From: JAYVJH01 sp043777595
GTDB taxonomy: Bacteria > Bacteroidota > Bacteroidia > Cytophagales > Spirosomataceae
Assembly (NCBI GenBank): GCA_043777595.1
Contig: JAYWHT010000039.1
Location: forward strand, 1-54,204
DNA length: 54,204 nt
Reading direction: 5' to 3'
Numbering within the stretch: the first letter of the stretch is position 1; each line of letters starts with the position of its first letter. Shown one piece after another: positions 41,411 through 50,009 of this stretch. The notes beneath the pieces were generated by a model, which had not been told where the DNA came from, searched no databases, and was given only the letters and a program-made list of their open reading frames with translations. Made by a program: the position numbers and the translations under genes.

Positions 41411-42250
41411 ATGAATATATATTTACAAAAGTGGATTGAGTTTTATGATAGATGTGAAGAAAGCTGGCACTCAATCCAAGCCTCAAAAATAACGAGTAAC
41501 TTAGTAGTGTCGTTTTTTATGGTTGGCATAATAGTTACGCTACTGTCTCATTACCAAATAATTGACTACAATATAGGTCGTTTTTTTGCTATTGAGTTGG
41601 CGTTTAGTGTCTTGTTGATTAGTGAAATAATGGGTCTGGTTTTTATTCTTACTCACTCTGTGGCAGACTCGGTTGGTAAGCAGTTTGAGATTGTGTCTTT
41701 GATTTTACTAAGAGATTCTTTTAAAGAAATGGGGCATTTGCCGCTAAATGTTGAGTGGAATACCGAAACACTTTTACAACTTTTGCCATTGCTGACAGAT
41801 GCCCTTGGGGCAGTATTTATATTTTTGATAATTGGACTTTTTTATAAAGCACAACGGCACATCAGAATCACAAATAGCCCCGAAGAACAGCTACGGTTTA
41901 TTATTCTCAAAAAATCAGTTGCAAATATCCTATTGGTTGTCTTCATATCAATTTGTGTTTATGATTTGACCAATTTTTTTATCACAAACCAATACCAAAA
42001 CGACTTTAATGTTTATTATACTATTCTGATTTTTACAGATATACTAATCTTGATTATCTCTTTGCGCTACAGCAATCTGTACATTCACTTGTTTAGGTAT
42101 TCGTCTTTTGCACTGGCCACTGTTATTATTCGACTGTCGCTTTCTGCTCCCAAGTTTTATAATGTTTTGTTGAGCGTTTCGGCAGGGTTGTTTGTGTTAT
42201 TGGTTGCCAATATTTATAATATGCTCAATGCCAATAAATTAACTAAATAA
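41411..42250 (+). CDS. Polytopic membrane protein of unknown function
   Basis: This 279-residue protein has about seven membrane segments. It begins with a soluble stretch (QKWIEFYDRCEESWHSIQAS) followed by VVSFFMVGIIVTLLSHY, and later LLQLLPLLTDALGAVFIFLI and FTDILILIISLRYS. I recognise no family. Polar residues inside the helices (Asp in DALGAV, Glu in AIELAFSVLLISEIMGLV) could matter for transport or sensing. It stands alone and is closed by a strong bidirectional terminator. Confidence 0.65.
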   Translation: MNIYLQKWIEFYDRCEESWHSIQASKITSNLVVSFFMVGIIVTLLSHYQIIDYNIGRFFAIELAFSVLLISEIMGLVFILTHSVADSVGKQFEIVSLILLRDSFKEMGHLPLNVEWNTETLLQLLPLLTDALGAVFIFLIIGLFYKAQRHIRITNSPEEQLRFIILKKSVANILLVVFISICVYDLTNFFITNQYQNDFNVYYTILIFTDILILIISLRYSNLYIHLFRYSSFALATVIIRLSLSAPKFYNVLLSVSAGLFVLLVANIYNMLNANKLTK

Positions 42251-42265
42251 TTGGCAGGAATGTCG

Positions 42266-42327
42266 AAAACCAGAAATAGCCACAGAAACGCTGTATTTGC
42301 AAGTTGTCTGTGGCTATTTCTGGTTTT
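42266..42327. terminator. Bidirectional terminator with a 20-bp perfect stem
   Basis: AAAACCAGAAATAGCCACAG (42266-42285) pairs exactly with 42308-42327 around a 22-nt loop. T-runs on both sides suit termination of the two convergent genes. Confidence 0.8.
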
Positions 42328-42340
42328 GTCTTACTTCGTT

Positions 42341-43537
42341 TTAGTTTTGTGCTTTCTGTACGGCGGCCTCGATTTTGTCGGCCAGGGCTTCGAGTTCGGC
42401 TTGTGTCCAGGTTACTCTGACACCAAACGAGATGAGTCGACCGATGGTCTCTTGCGACTTGGGCAAACTTAAATTGTTATAGTCTTGCGCCCCACCCAAT
42501 ACCTGAATTGGCAGCTTACTGGCCGTGTCCATGTTTTTGATGTGCGTCCATTGGTTAATAAAATGATACATATTGGTAAACCAATAATTGAACCCACCAA
42601 CGCCAGCGGCATTAAACTCATTTACTACTTTTTGAGCTGTTCCAGTATCGGTCAAAAGTAAGTTCAGGAACGTAGCCGAGTCGCCATCTGGGTCTGGAAT
42701 AGTAGCAAAACCAAGCCCCTGCACGGTCGAAAGGCGGTGCATGAGCCAGCGTTTATGTTCGTTGTTTTTTTGAACAATATACGGCACACGGCGGGTTTGA
42801 GCCAAACCAACGGCGGCATGCAGTTCTGATATTCGATAATTAAAACCTATAATGGGATGTTGCTCCATACCTCGGTTTGTGCCTACGTGGTCGTGGCCGT
42901 GGTCTGAGTAGCTATCAGCGAGTTTGTAGCAGTTTTCATCGTTTGTTACCATTACTCCACCTTCGCCAGCGGTTGCAATCTTAAAAAAGTCGTAAGAGTA
43001 CGCACCTGTTTTACCCCAAAGCCCTGTCGAAACACCTTTGTAGGTTGCCCCCATGGCCTGCCCGGCATCTTCGACCAATACTAAGTTATGTTCGTTGATT
43101 ACGGCCATGATTTCGTCCATCTGCGCCATCTGTCCGCACATATGAACGATGCACACGCCTTTGGTTTTAGGAGTAATGGCCTTGCGAAGCCCCGCTGCGC
43201 TGAGGCAGAGTGTTTCGTCTATTTCGGCAAAAACTGGAATAGCCCCTATCATCAAAGCGGCTTCGACCGTGGCTATGTATGTAAAAGGTGGTACGATGAC
43301 CTCGTCGCCAGTACCAATACCTGCCGCAATCATGGCGCATTGCGCTGCAGTTGAGCCGCTCGACACCGCATGGGCATACTTGGCACCGACTACCTTACAT
43401 ACTTCGGCCTCCATTTCACGGGCTTTATAAATATCGTTGCGGACGGCCTCGTGGTTGTATCTGAACAATATCCCTGTTTCGAGGACATCATTGATTTCTT
43501 TGCGCTCTTCTGCGCCAAATAGTTCTGTTCCTGGCAT
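42341..43537 (-). CDS. DegT/DnrJ/EryC1/StrS family aminotransferase
   Basis: This 398-residue fold-type I PLP enzyme belongs to the sugar aminotransferase family. SSGSTAAQCAMIAAG near residue 60, DEVIVPPFTYIATVEAAL near 78 and VEDAGQAMGATYKG near 155 match the family. The PLP lysine is in YDFFKIATAGEGGVMVTND near residue 185. NYRISELHAAVGLAQ follows. These enzymes transaminate nucleotide-linked keto-sugars in polysaccharide or antibiotic synthesis. There is no surrounding O-antigen cluster, so the substrate is unknown. Confidence 0.9.
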   Translation of the reverse strand: MPGTELFGAEERKEINDVLETGILFRYNHEAVRNDIYKAREMEAEVCKVVGAKYAHAVSSGSTAAQCAMIAAGIGTGDEVIVPPFTYIATVEAALMIGAIPVFAEIDETLCLSAAGLRKAITPKTKGVCIVHMCGQMAQMDEIMAVINEHNLVLVEDAGQAMGATYKGVSTGLWGKTGAYSYDFFKIATAGEGGVMVTNDENCYKLADSYSDHGHDHVGTNRGMEQHPIIGFNYRISELHAAVGLAQTRRVPYIVQKNNEHKRWLMHRLSTVQGLGFATIPDPDGDSATFLNLLLTDTGTAQKVVNEFNAAGVGGFNYWFTNMYHFINQWTHIKNMDTASKLPIQVLGGAQDYNNLSLPKSQETIGRLISFGVRVTWTQAELEALADKIEAAVQKAQN

Positions 43538-43740
43538 CTGTATTTGAAAATTTCTTTGTTATGAATTGTGTGAATCACCACCGATTTTTGATTTGATTAG
43601 TTTCATTTTATCGTTGTTTTGTGTAAAAATAGTCTATCCCTTTACTGGAAAGAATATTAAAAAAAGGGGCTTAAAAGCATAAAAGCCAATAAGTACTTCT
43701 GACTCTTTTTGGTAAATATAATGTTGGTAGCCAGCGTTTT

Positions 43741-44358
43741 TTAGTTTTTGCTTACAATTTCGTGTATGGCAATACAAAGTTTTTCAATAAATTCTATCGC
43801 TTGAAATGTTGAAGTTCTATCTCTTGGTCTTTTTTTCTGTGTCAAATGATCAAAATCTGCTTCGTGAGCAATTTTGTGCCTTTGCGTAACTATATTTTCT
43901 AATTCCTTACGAATATCATCAGGGTTTCTGATAGAAAGAGAGACTGCCAGCTTATTCCAAAGGTCGCTAACCCCTAAAAGTTTTAGGCTATTGACAATAT
44001 TATCAGGCTTTTGATAAGAGTTTCTTTCGTTAAACTTGCGAATATACTCACCCAAAATAAGAGACTTTTCTCTTTGACTGGGTTCATTAAGTATTCTCAC
44101 AAGTGTATCCATATCAACTTGAAATTTTGAAAATGCAGTTGTTAGTGGCTTATTTTCTTCAAAAGTATGAACTAAACCAATATGCAAAACATCACTAATA
44201 AAGTTGTCTAACGCACTTACAGCCAAAACAATCTCTGCTCTTAGAATTTCAGATAAATCCAGCGTTTTGATGTTGTTTTGGTCTAAATATTGATAGATAG
44301 TATCAAGTTGTTTGACACTATCTATATTTAGTTTGAAAGTATCAATTGCTTGTTGCAT
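43741..44358 (-). CDS. HEPN-domain (RiboL-PSP-HEPN-like) putative ribonuclease, partner of ParA-like ATPase
   Basis: This protein of about 205 residues is almost wholly helical. It has ILRAEIVLAVSALDNFISDV in the first half, where such HEPN proteins carry an acidic/Asp helix, and RHKIAHEADF in the second half. The RHKIAH sequence is the RxxxxH motif of HEPN RNases (R160, H165 from the chosen start). I use the ATG at 44358, which leaves a 17-base overlap with the ParA gene; the longer frame from 44409 would overlap by 68 bases. Translational coupling is likely. HEPN proteins often serve as toxins or defence RNases; that this one does is inferred. Confidence 0.7.
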   Translation of the reverse strand: MQQAIDTFKLNIDSVKQLDTIYQYLDQNNIKTLDLSEILRAEIVLAVSALDNFISDVLHIGLVHTFEENKPLTTAFSKFQVDMDTLVRILNEPSQREKSLILGEYIRKFNERNSYQKPDNIVNSLKLLGVSDLWNKLAVSLSIRNPDDIRKELENIVTQRHKIAHEADFDHLTQKKRPRDRTSTFQAIEFIEKLCIAIHEIVSKN

Positions 44359-45379
44359 TGGAAGTTCTGGTAATAATTTCGTTGGCAAAATAATCGTATA
44401 AGTCAGCAAACCATTTTTTAGTTGTTAATTGAGTATCACTCAATTCGGAATTAGAGACATCATAAAGTGGTATGTTTTGCTGTTGAGAAATTACACTCAA
44501 TTTGTTGTAATCTGAAAACTCAGCCAGACAATATTTACTTTGTGTATTTCGTGCCTGTCTGTTATACTGATGGTAGAATTTATCATCTAATAACATACCT
44601 GCCGACTTTAAATTTGGAACCAATAAATCGTCAACAGATTTACCAATTCTATCCATCATTTGTTTATGATTTTCTTGTGGCCTTCCACCAGTTTGTAAAT
44701 TAAACTTATTACAAGTAAATCCCAAAAATTTTGGCGTATTCAATGGTAAAGGATAAAAAGACTCCTTGAATAATTGCCTTGCTTTTTTTGCCCAATTTTC
44801 CCATTCAGGAAGCTTTGTGGCTAATGAACGAATGGATTGAACCGAAAAATAATCGGTTGAAGTAGGAATAATAAAATAGTCGCTGCTAATCAATAAATCT
44901 TGATTGATGGCACTCAAACTTGGGTTTAAGTCAATCAAAACAAAATCAGCGTTATACTTTTCGGCTGTTTTTTGGATTAAATAGTCAAATGAACCTGGCA
45001 AGTTTTGCATTGATGTCAAAAAACTACTCAGATTAAAAGACATACTTAACTGTGTATCATTGCCTGACAAATCCAAACTACCAGGCATCACAAAAAGGTT
45101 TGGAATTGTCGCTGAAATACAATCCCCCGCTGTAATAAGAATCGGTTGGGAGTCAAATGCTGGTGCTAAGTAACTCTTAATATTATGTTTAGGTGTTTGC
45201 TCATAGTGGGTTTCATAACCACTTTCGCCAAGTATTTGTAATGTTAGGTTGCATTGCGTGTCAGCGTCAATCATAAGTACAGTCTTTCCTTTTTGAGCAA
45301 GTTTTGCTCCTAAATTAAAAAGGCTTGTCGTTTTTCCTACTCCGCCCTTATGGTTAAAAAAAGCGATTTTTGTTGCCAT
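44342..45379 (-). CDS. ParA/MinD-type AAA family ATPase
   Basis: This is a 345-residue P-loop ATPase with the deviant Walker A NHKGGVGKTTSLFNLG at residues 9-24, whose signature Lys is K11. VLMIDADTQCN follows near residue 35, and ADFVLIDLNPSLSAINQDLL near 145 is the Walker B region. The insert after about 190 is lysine-rich (ENWAKKARQLFKESFYPL) and the C-terminus KKWFADLYDYFANEIITR is helical. There is no ParB gene or parS-like site nearby, so a partition role is unlikely. Instead it is paired with a HEPN protein, which suggests a toxin- or defence-like complex. AT-rich codons hint at transfer. Confidence 0.88.
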   Translation of the reverse strand: MATKIAFFNHKGGVGKTTSLFNLGAKLAQKGKTVLMIDADTQCNLTLQILGESGYETHYEQTPKHNIKSYLAPAFDSQPILITAGDCISATIPNLFVMPGSLDLSGNDTQLSMSFNLSSFLTSMQNLPGSFDYLIQKTAEKYNADFVLIDLNPSLSAINQDLLISSDYFIIPTSTDYFSVQSIRSLATKLPEWENWAKKARQLFKESFYPLPLNTPKFLGFTCNKFNLQTGGRPQENHKQMMDRIGKSVDDLLVPNLKSAGMLLDDKFYHQYNRQARNTQSKYCLAEFSDYNKLSVISQQQNIPLYDVSNSELSDTQLTTKKWFADLYDYFANEIITRTSNATSN

Positions 45380-45440
45380 GTCTGTTATTTTTTAAGTTTT
45401 GCTTTTTTTACACTTGCCACCGACACACTCTATATTTTAT

Positions 45441-45472
45441 CAAATATAATTGATTTTTTATTCCTTTACAAA
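45441..45472 (-). promoter_or_regulatory. Near-consensus promoter of the ParA-HEPN operon
   Basis: The minus strand gives CTTTG with TTTG at 45472-45469, a 20-base spacer, then TATATTTG (45448-45441). Both boxes and the spacing match the Bacteroidota consensus, the best promoter I see in the window. The start codon is about 60 bases downstream. Confidence 0.7.
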
Positions 45473-45536
45473 GTTACGCATTTTATGAAATAAAAAATCG
45501 TAAATTACAACTCTAAACCCAAAATCATAAATAATA

Positions 45537-46901
45537 ATGGAACAAAAACCTAACCTCCGTCGGGCATGGTATGTGGTATTCGTACTGATGCTGGCCTACA
45601 TTTCGTCTTTTATCGACCGTCAAATATTGAGCCTACTCGTTGGTCCTATCAAACGAGATATGAAACTCTCAGACACCGAAGTCAGTTTGTTGATGGGATT
45701 TAGCTTTGCCATTTTTTATACTCTCCTCGGTATTCCGATTGGCCGCTTGGCCGACTCAAAAAGCCGAAAATGGATAATCACCGTTGGTATTGCGTTTTGG
45801 AGTTTGATGACTGCGCTCTGTGGCGGCGTAAAAGGCTACGCACAGTTTTTTTTGGCCAGAGTTGGCGTTGGAGTAGGCGAGGCCACACTCTCGCCAGCGG
45901 CCTATTCGATGATTACCGACTATTTTCCAAAAGAAAAACTCGCTACCGCCCTTAGTGTTTATTCGATGGGTGTTTATTTAGGCTCGGGCTTTGCAGTACT
46001 GATTGGTGCGGCATTGGTTGGTCTTACGCAAGAAGCCCACACAGTTGTTTTACCGTTTTTTGGCGAGATTTTTGCTTGGCAACAAATTTTTATCTGGATT
46101 GCTGCGCCAGGCGTTTTATTGGTTTTGTTGATGCTTACTGTCAAAGAACCTGCTCGCAAAGATCGTCTGCAAGTTCGTAACATTGGCGGCCAACTTGTTG
46201 ATAAACAGGTAAGTGTAGGCGAAGTACTGGGTTATATTGGCAACAACTGGGGTGGCTTTTTGGGCGTTGCGCTGGGTGTTACTTTTGTTTCTACTTTTGC
46301 CTATGCCTCTACCTATTGGATTCCCACTTATTTTATTCGCACCTTTGGCTGGTCGGCTGGTAAGATTGGCCTTATTTATGGCTCGATTATCACCGTATTT
46401 TCAACGTCTGGCGTTGTTACGGGTGGTTTTTTGGCGGACTATTGGACTAAAAAAGGCGTACTGGCGGCCAAATTAAGAGTAGGTGTTTGGTCGGCTATTG
46501 GAGTCATTGTGGGCAGTTTGCCGTTTTTACTTTTCGACAACCCCAATCTGATTATTGGCTGTTTTCCAGTTGCTGCTTTTGCAGTAGCTATGCCGTTGGG
46601 GGCAGGGGCGGCGGCAGTTCAAGAAATTATGCCCAATCAAATGCGGGCTTTGGCATCGGCTATTTACTTTTTTATTCTCAATTTTATTGCGCTTGGTTTT
46701 GGCCCTACGCTCGTTGCCGTGCTAACAGACTATGTATTCAAAGACGAAAAAATGGTCGGTTCTTCGTTGGTCGTTGTTGGGCTTTTGAGTGGTGTGCTGG
46801 CTTTGCTTTGTTTTTATTTTGGCCGCAAGCCCTATGCCCGAAGTTTAGAAAACTTGAAGCGGTATATGGAAACAGAGACGTATTTTTATCCGACAACATG
46901 A
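45537..46901 (+). CDS. MFS transporter, Spinster-like
   Basis: This is a 454-residue transporter with twelve membrane segments. It starts RRAWYVVFVLMLAYISSFID, the D-R pair of the Spinster/Spns MFS subfamily, and has GIPIGRLADSKSRK (loop 2-3 motif A) and FLARVGVGVGEATLSPAAYS. The second half repeats the motif (VVTGGFLADYWTKKG). Bacterial Spinster-like proteins transport organic acids, sphingolipid-like or hexuronate compounds. Its 3' end overlaps the convergent ATP-grasp gene by 16 bases. Confidence 0.9.
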   Translation: MEQKPNLRRAWYVVFVLMLAYISSFIDRQILSLLVGPIKRDMKLSDTEVSLLMGFSFAIFYTLLGIPIGRLADSKSRKWIITVGIAFWSLMTALCGGVKGYAQFFLARVGVGVGEATLSPAAYSMITDYFPKEKLATALSVYSMGVYLGSGFAVLIGAALVGLTQEAHTVVLPFFGEIFAWQQIFIWIAAPGVLLVLLMLTVKEPARKDRLQVRNIGGQLVDKQVSVGEVLGYIGNNWGGFLGVALGVTFVSTFAYASTYWIPTYFIRTFGWSAGKIGLIYGSIITVFSTSGVVTGGFLADYWTKKGVLAAKLRVGVWSAIGVIVGSLPFLLFDNPNLIIGCFPVAAFAVAMPLGAGAAAVQEIMPNQMRALASAIYFFILNFIALGFGPTLVAVLTDYVFKDEKMVGSSLVVVGLLSGVLALLCFYFGRKPYARSLENLKRYMETETYFYPTT

Positions 46902-48058
46902 CCTACAAACTGAGCCGTGTTGTCCAAAATTTTATTGCCCCTCCTAAAACCCAATCCACAGGCTTCGCCAGCCCAAAATATACCTGCTTGGTAGCTTAGG
47001 CCAGCGGCATCTTTTGTAAACTCGGTATAGCTTTGATATACCTTGGCATAATGGCCATAGTCGCCACCAACAGCGCTACTTGTGCTTTGGTCTGGCTCTA
47101 TGATGCGGACGTTTGCCCCTTCTCGGCCCAAAAGTACTTTTTCTACCTGTGTTTGGTTGTGGAGCGGCTCGGCTTTTGTTTCGAGGAGCAGCGGGTGGTT
47201 TGGGTATAAGTCCCAGAGTATTTTTAAAATATATTTTGACTGAAACAACAACGTATAGGCAGGATTCAGAATGACTACTTTTCGATTTTTGACAATTTGC
47301 GTAAGTATTTGGGTCAATTCTGGCTCATCGTAAGCAATAAATTCCCAAGGGACGAGTTTGAACCAGAAATTAAAAAATTCAAATTGACCTGTGGTTTTGT
47401 TCTCACAAAAAACACCGTCCGATTCCGAAAACTCTACATCGTCGATACGGGCATATTCAACGTCAAAACCAGCCTCTCGGGCCGCTTCGCCCAATACCGA
47501 TACATTGGTGTCGTCTTCGGGGTTGTCTTTCATGGTCGACAGCAGCAACGATGGCGACAGGTCGGTGTTGCGCTTTCGTAGTTCTATAAACTGCCTCACC
47601 AACGATTCATATAAATCATTAAATTGCTTGCTATCGTTTAGGTCGTTGGCTTTGAGATGCGCCCACTGTACGATAGCCGTTTCGGGAATACAAGTAGCGG
47701 TGTCGGCATTGAACTCAATGAGCTTAATAGGCTGATTGTCAATACCCCCAGCCAAGTCAAACCGCCCGTAAATATGCCAGTGGCGGTCGTCATTCCAGGA
47801 CTGTTCAATGAGTTCTGTTAAGTTTTTGGGAATACCTGCCGCTTCCCATAGTTGGTTATCAATGACATACTGCGCTGCTGCCACACACATTTCATAAAGC
47901 GTGTTGGTGGCTTCGTAATAGGCATCAATTTCGTTGTTTTTTACAATCACAACTTCCTTAGTCAGGTACGGTAGTGTATCTGAGCCGAGTAGCCAGTCCC
48001 AGCCTACATTTCGCAGTTGGGTTTCGGGCGAATGTTCTAAAAATTGTGTTTTGACCAT
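46886..48058 (-). CDS. Glutathionylspermidine synthase-like ATP-grasp enzyme (YgiC-like)
   Basis: This is a 390-residue protein of the glutathionylspermidine synthase pre-ATP-grasp family. It has WDWLLGSDTLPYLTKEVVIV at the N-terminus, IYGRFDLAGGID, KLIEFNADTATCIPETAIVQ near residue 135, GFDVEYARIDDVEF, and C-terminal NPAYTLLFQSKYILKILWDL with YQAGIFWAGEACGLGFRRG. The ATP-grasp enzyme joins a carboxylate to an amine. In E. coli the relatives YgiC and YjfC lie next to YgiB/YjfM lipoproteins; here a Cys-lipidated DUF1190-like protein is encoded immediately upstream. The substrate is unknown. Confidence 0.88.
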   Translation of the reverse strand: MVKTQFLEHSPETQLRNVGWDWLLGSDTLPYLTKEVVIVKNNEIDAYYEATNTLYEMCVAAAQYVIDNQLWEAAGIPKNLTELIEQSWNDDRHWHIYGRFDLAGGIDNQPIKLIEFNADTATCIPETAIVQWAHLKANDLNDSKQFNDLYESLVRQFIELRKRNTDLSPSLLLSTMKDNPEDDTNVSVLGEAAREAGFDVEYARIDDVEFSESDGVFCENKTTGQFEFFNFWFKLVPWEFIAYDEPELTQILTQIVKNRKVVILNPAYTLLFQSKYILKILWDLYPNHPLLLETKAEPLHNQTQVEKVLLGREGANVRIIEPDQSTSSAVGGDYGHYAKVYQSYTEFTKDAAGLSYQAGIFWAGEACGLGFRRGNKILDNTAQFVGHVVG

Positions 48059-48073
48059 TGGTTTTTCGTAAAT

Positions 48074-48712
48074 TTATCCACCAAAACCACGCCCACCTCT
48101 GCTAAAAAAACCACTTCGGCTACTGCTCGGGCGGTTGGCCATGGTGCGGCGGTGGCTGTGGTAGCCTTCGTGCATAGCCGATGACTTGGCATAAGTACTG
48201 CTGTTGGCATAGGCCGATGAGTTATATTGTCGTTCACGGCTTTCGTTGTAATATTGCGGTGAGCGGTTGCGGCCAAGCATATAGCCCATACCTCCCCAAA
48301 GCAATACATTTGAGAGCGAACTGTGGTGGTGGTTTTGGCTGTGGTATTGGTTGGGGTTGGTATAATATTGTTTTGTAGTTGAGTCAGTTTTGACTAATTG
48401 CTGCGCTTGCGCTACGGTGAGTTTGTCTCTACGCCCGTCTGCGTATCTTACTACTGCCCCAGCTTCGGCGTCGGTATCAACGGGTACTTCGTCTGTAATC
48501 TTAAATTCGCCTTTGGCTACTTCGGTAATGTACGTTATTACGGGCCGAGCTTTATAGGCTTCTTCTTGGTTGTCTTGGTCAGATGCTTCACCGTCATTGC
48601 TGCCACAACTTTGTAATGCCAAACTGCCATTGAGTAGCAATATAGTGAGCGTTGCGCCAATCGTTATGTCTTTTACACTTTTTATTACTGCGCCTTTTCG
48701 TAAAGTTGTCAT
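48074..48712 (-). CDS. YgiB/DUF1190-like lipoprotein
   Basis: This 212-residue protein has a lipoprotein-type start (LTILLLNGSLALQSCGSND, with a long basic N-terminus). A short beta region follows, then a Gly/Ser/Tyr/His-rich low-complexity tail (NHHHSSLSN, GGMGYMLGRNR, then a final SGFFSRGGRGFGG). This matches the general layout of the DUF1190/YgiB proteins that neighbour YgiC-like ATP-grasp enzymes. It is followed by the YgiC-like gene after 15 bases on the same strand. The tail is rich in aromatic and basic residues and could contact the envelope surface. The function is unknown. Confidence 0.65.
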   Translation of the reverse strand: MTTLRKGAVIKSVKDITIGATLTILLLNGSLALQSCGSNDGEASDQDNQEEAYKARPVITYITEVAKGEFKITDEVPVDTDAEAGAVVRYADGRRDKLTVAQAQQLVKTDSTTKQYYTNPNQYHSQNHHHSSLSNVLLWGGMGYMLGRNRSPQYYNESRERQYNSSAYANSSTYAKSSAMHEGYHSHRRTMANRPSSSRSGFFSRGGRGFGG

Positions 48713-48840
48713 TGGTATAAGATTTTGGTTTATTTTTTAATAAATTACTCAAAATTAAAACTAAGCGACCTCACAAACAATAATAATAGTATGGGTTGTA
48801 GTTTTGATGTCCAATGTGCTTGTAATGAGCGGATAAGCGG

Positions 48841-49878
48841 TTAGCTTTTATTGGCCAACTGCCCGCAAGCGGCATCAATGTCTTTGCCACGGCTACGGCG
48901 CACGTTCACAATTACGCCTCGGCTGTCGAGAAATTGGGCAAATTTCGCCAGTCGGTCGGCTTCGGCATTGCGGTAGTCGGCTTCGGCTATGGGGTTGTAC
49001 TCAATGATATTGACTTTGGCAGGTACTTTTTTGGTAAACTCCCACAGTTCTTTGGCATCTTGGAGGGTATCGTTTACTTTATTGAAAACAATGTACTCAA
49101 ACGTAATTCGGTTTTGGGTTTTGTTATAAAAATGTTTGAGTGCTTCGGCCAAAGCCGCCAACGAATTGCTCTCGTTGATGGGCATCATGGTATTGCGTTT
49201 TTCGTCATTGGCGGCATGTAACGACAGAGCGAGGTTAAACTTTACTTCGTCGTCGCCCAATTTATGAATCATTTTGGCAATACCAGCCGTTGAAACCGTA
49301 ATACGTTTGGGCGACATTCCGAGACCATCTGGCGATGTAATTTTGTCGATAGAAGCCAGCACATTGGCGTAGTTGAGCAGAGGCTCACCCATACCCATAT
49401 ATACAATGTTGGTGAGTGGCGTACTAAAATTTTCTTTGGCTTGATTGTCAATCGCTACCACTTGGTCATACATTTCGGCGGCATCGAGGTTGCGCTTTCT
49501 GTCCATGTAGCCCGTAGCACAAAATTTGCAAGTTAGCGAACAACCCACTTGGCTCGACACACAAGCTGTCATACGCTCGTCGGCAGGAATCAGTACGCCC
49601 TCAACGATATGGCCATCAAAGAGCCTAAAAGCTGATTTGACAGTTCCGTCTGTGCTTTTTTGTTGGCGGGCAGTTTCAATGTTGTTTATCACAAAATGTG
49701 CCTGCAACAATTCACGAGTTTTGAGCGACAGGTTACTCATTTCGTCAAACGACCGGGCCGATTTTTTCCAGAGCCATTCCTGTACCTGTTTGGCTCGAAA
49801 GCCCGATTCACCATTTTCAGTAAACCAGTCTTTGAGCTGTGGTGTAGTGAGTTTGCGTATGTCTTTGTGGTCAGTCAT
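48841..49878 (-). CDS. rlmN: Dual-specificity 23S rRNA (A2503-C2) / tRNA A37 methyltransferase
   Basis: This is a radical-SAM methylase. The cluster motif CSLTCKFCATGYMDRKRN (C-x3-C-x2-C) lies near residue 120. The signature YMGMGEPLLNYANVLA and a near-C-terminal VNVRRSRGKDIDAACGQLA, with the acceptor Cys, are RlmN hallmarks. It methylates C2 of A2503 in 23S rRNA and A37 in some tRNAs. I chose the ATG at 49878 (MTDHKDIRKLTTPQLK), giving about 345 residues, the normal size. The longer frame from 49959 adds 27 residues that are unlike the family. Confidence 0.96.
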   Translation of the reverse strand: MTDHKDIRKLTTPQLKDWFTENGESGFRAKQVQEWLWKKSARSFDEMSNLSLKTRELLQAHFVINNIETARQQKSTDGTVKSAFRLFDGHIVEGVLIPADERMTACVSSQVGCSLTCKFCATGYMDRKRNLDAAEMYDQVVAIDNQAKENFSTPLTNIVYMGMGEPLLNYANVLASIDKITSPDGLGMSPKRITVSTAGIAKMIHKLGDDEVKFNLALSLHAANDEKRNTMMPINESNSLAALAEALKHFYNKTQNRITFEYIVFNKVNDTLQDAKELWEFTKKVPAKVNIIEYNPIAEADYRNAEADRLAKFAQFLDSRGVIVNVRRSRGKDIDAACGQLANKS

Positions 49879-49903
49879 GGAATGTTGAAAATATATAAAT
49901 GCA

Positions 49904-49970
49904 AAAATGCGTAAATGTTTTAATGCAAAAATAATACAATCATTTCGGCATTTTAGCATTTACGCATTTT
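49904..49970 (-). terminator. Inverted repeat before rlmN, terminator of the upstream lipoprotein gene
   Basis: AAAATGCGTAAATG (49904-49917) pairs perfectly with CATTTACGCATTTT (49957-49970) with a 39-base gap. It lies just downstream of the minus-strand lipoprotein gene. Confidence 0.5.
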
Positions 49971-50009
49971 CTATTTACGAATCAAATTCGTCAGTCAATG
50001 ACCTCCAAC

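Noticed and set aside
43741..45379. ParA gene as part of a plasmid partition locus
   Set aside because: No ParB-like gene or parS-like repeats nearby; the partner is a HEPN protein.
46487..46999. 170-codon plus-strand frame inside the Spinster-like MFS gene
   Set aside because: It is a shifted frame of a transporter with proper membrane segments; Cys/Trp/Phe-rich composition is typical of a shadow.
49879..49959. Longer rlmN start at 49959
   Set aside because: The extra 27 residues are hydrophobic/Cys-rich and unlike RlmN; the ATG at 49878 gives the normal N-terminus.
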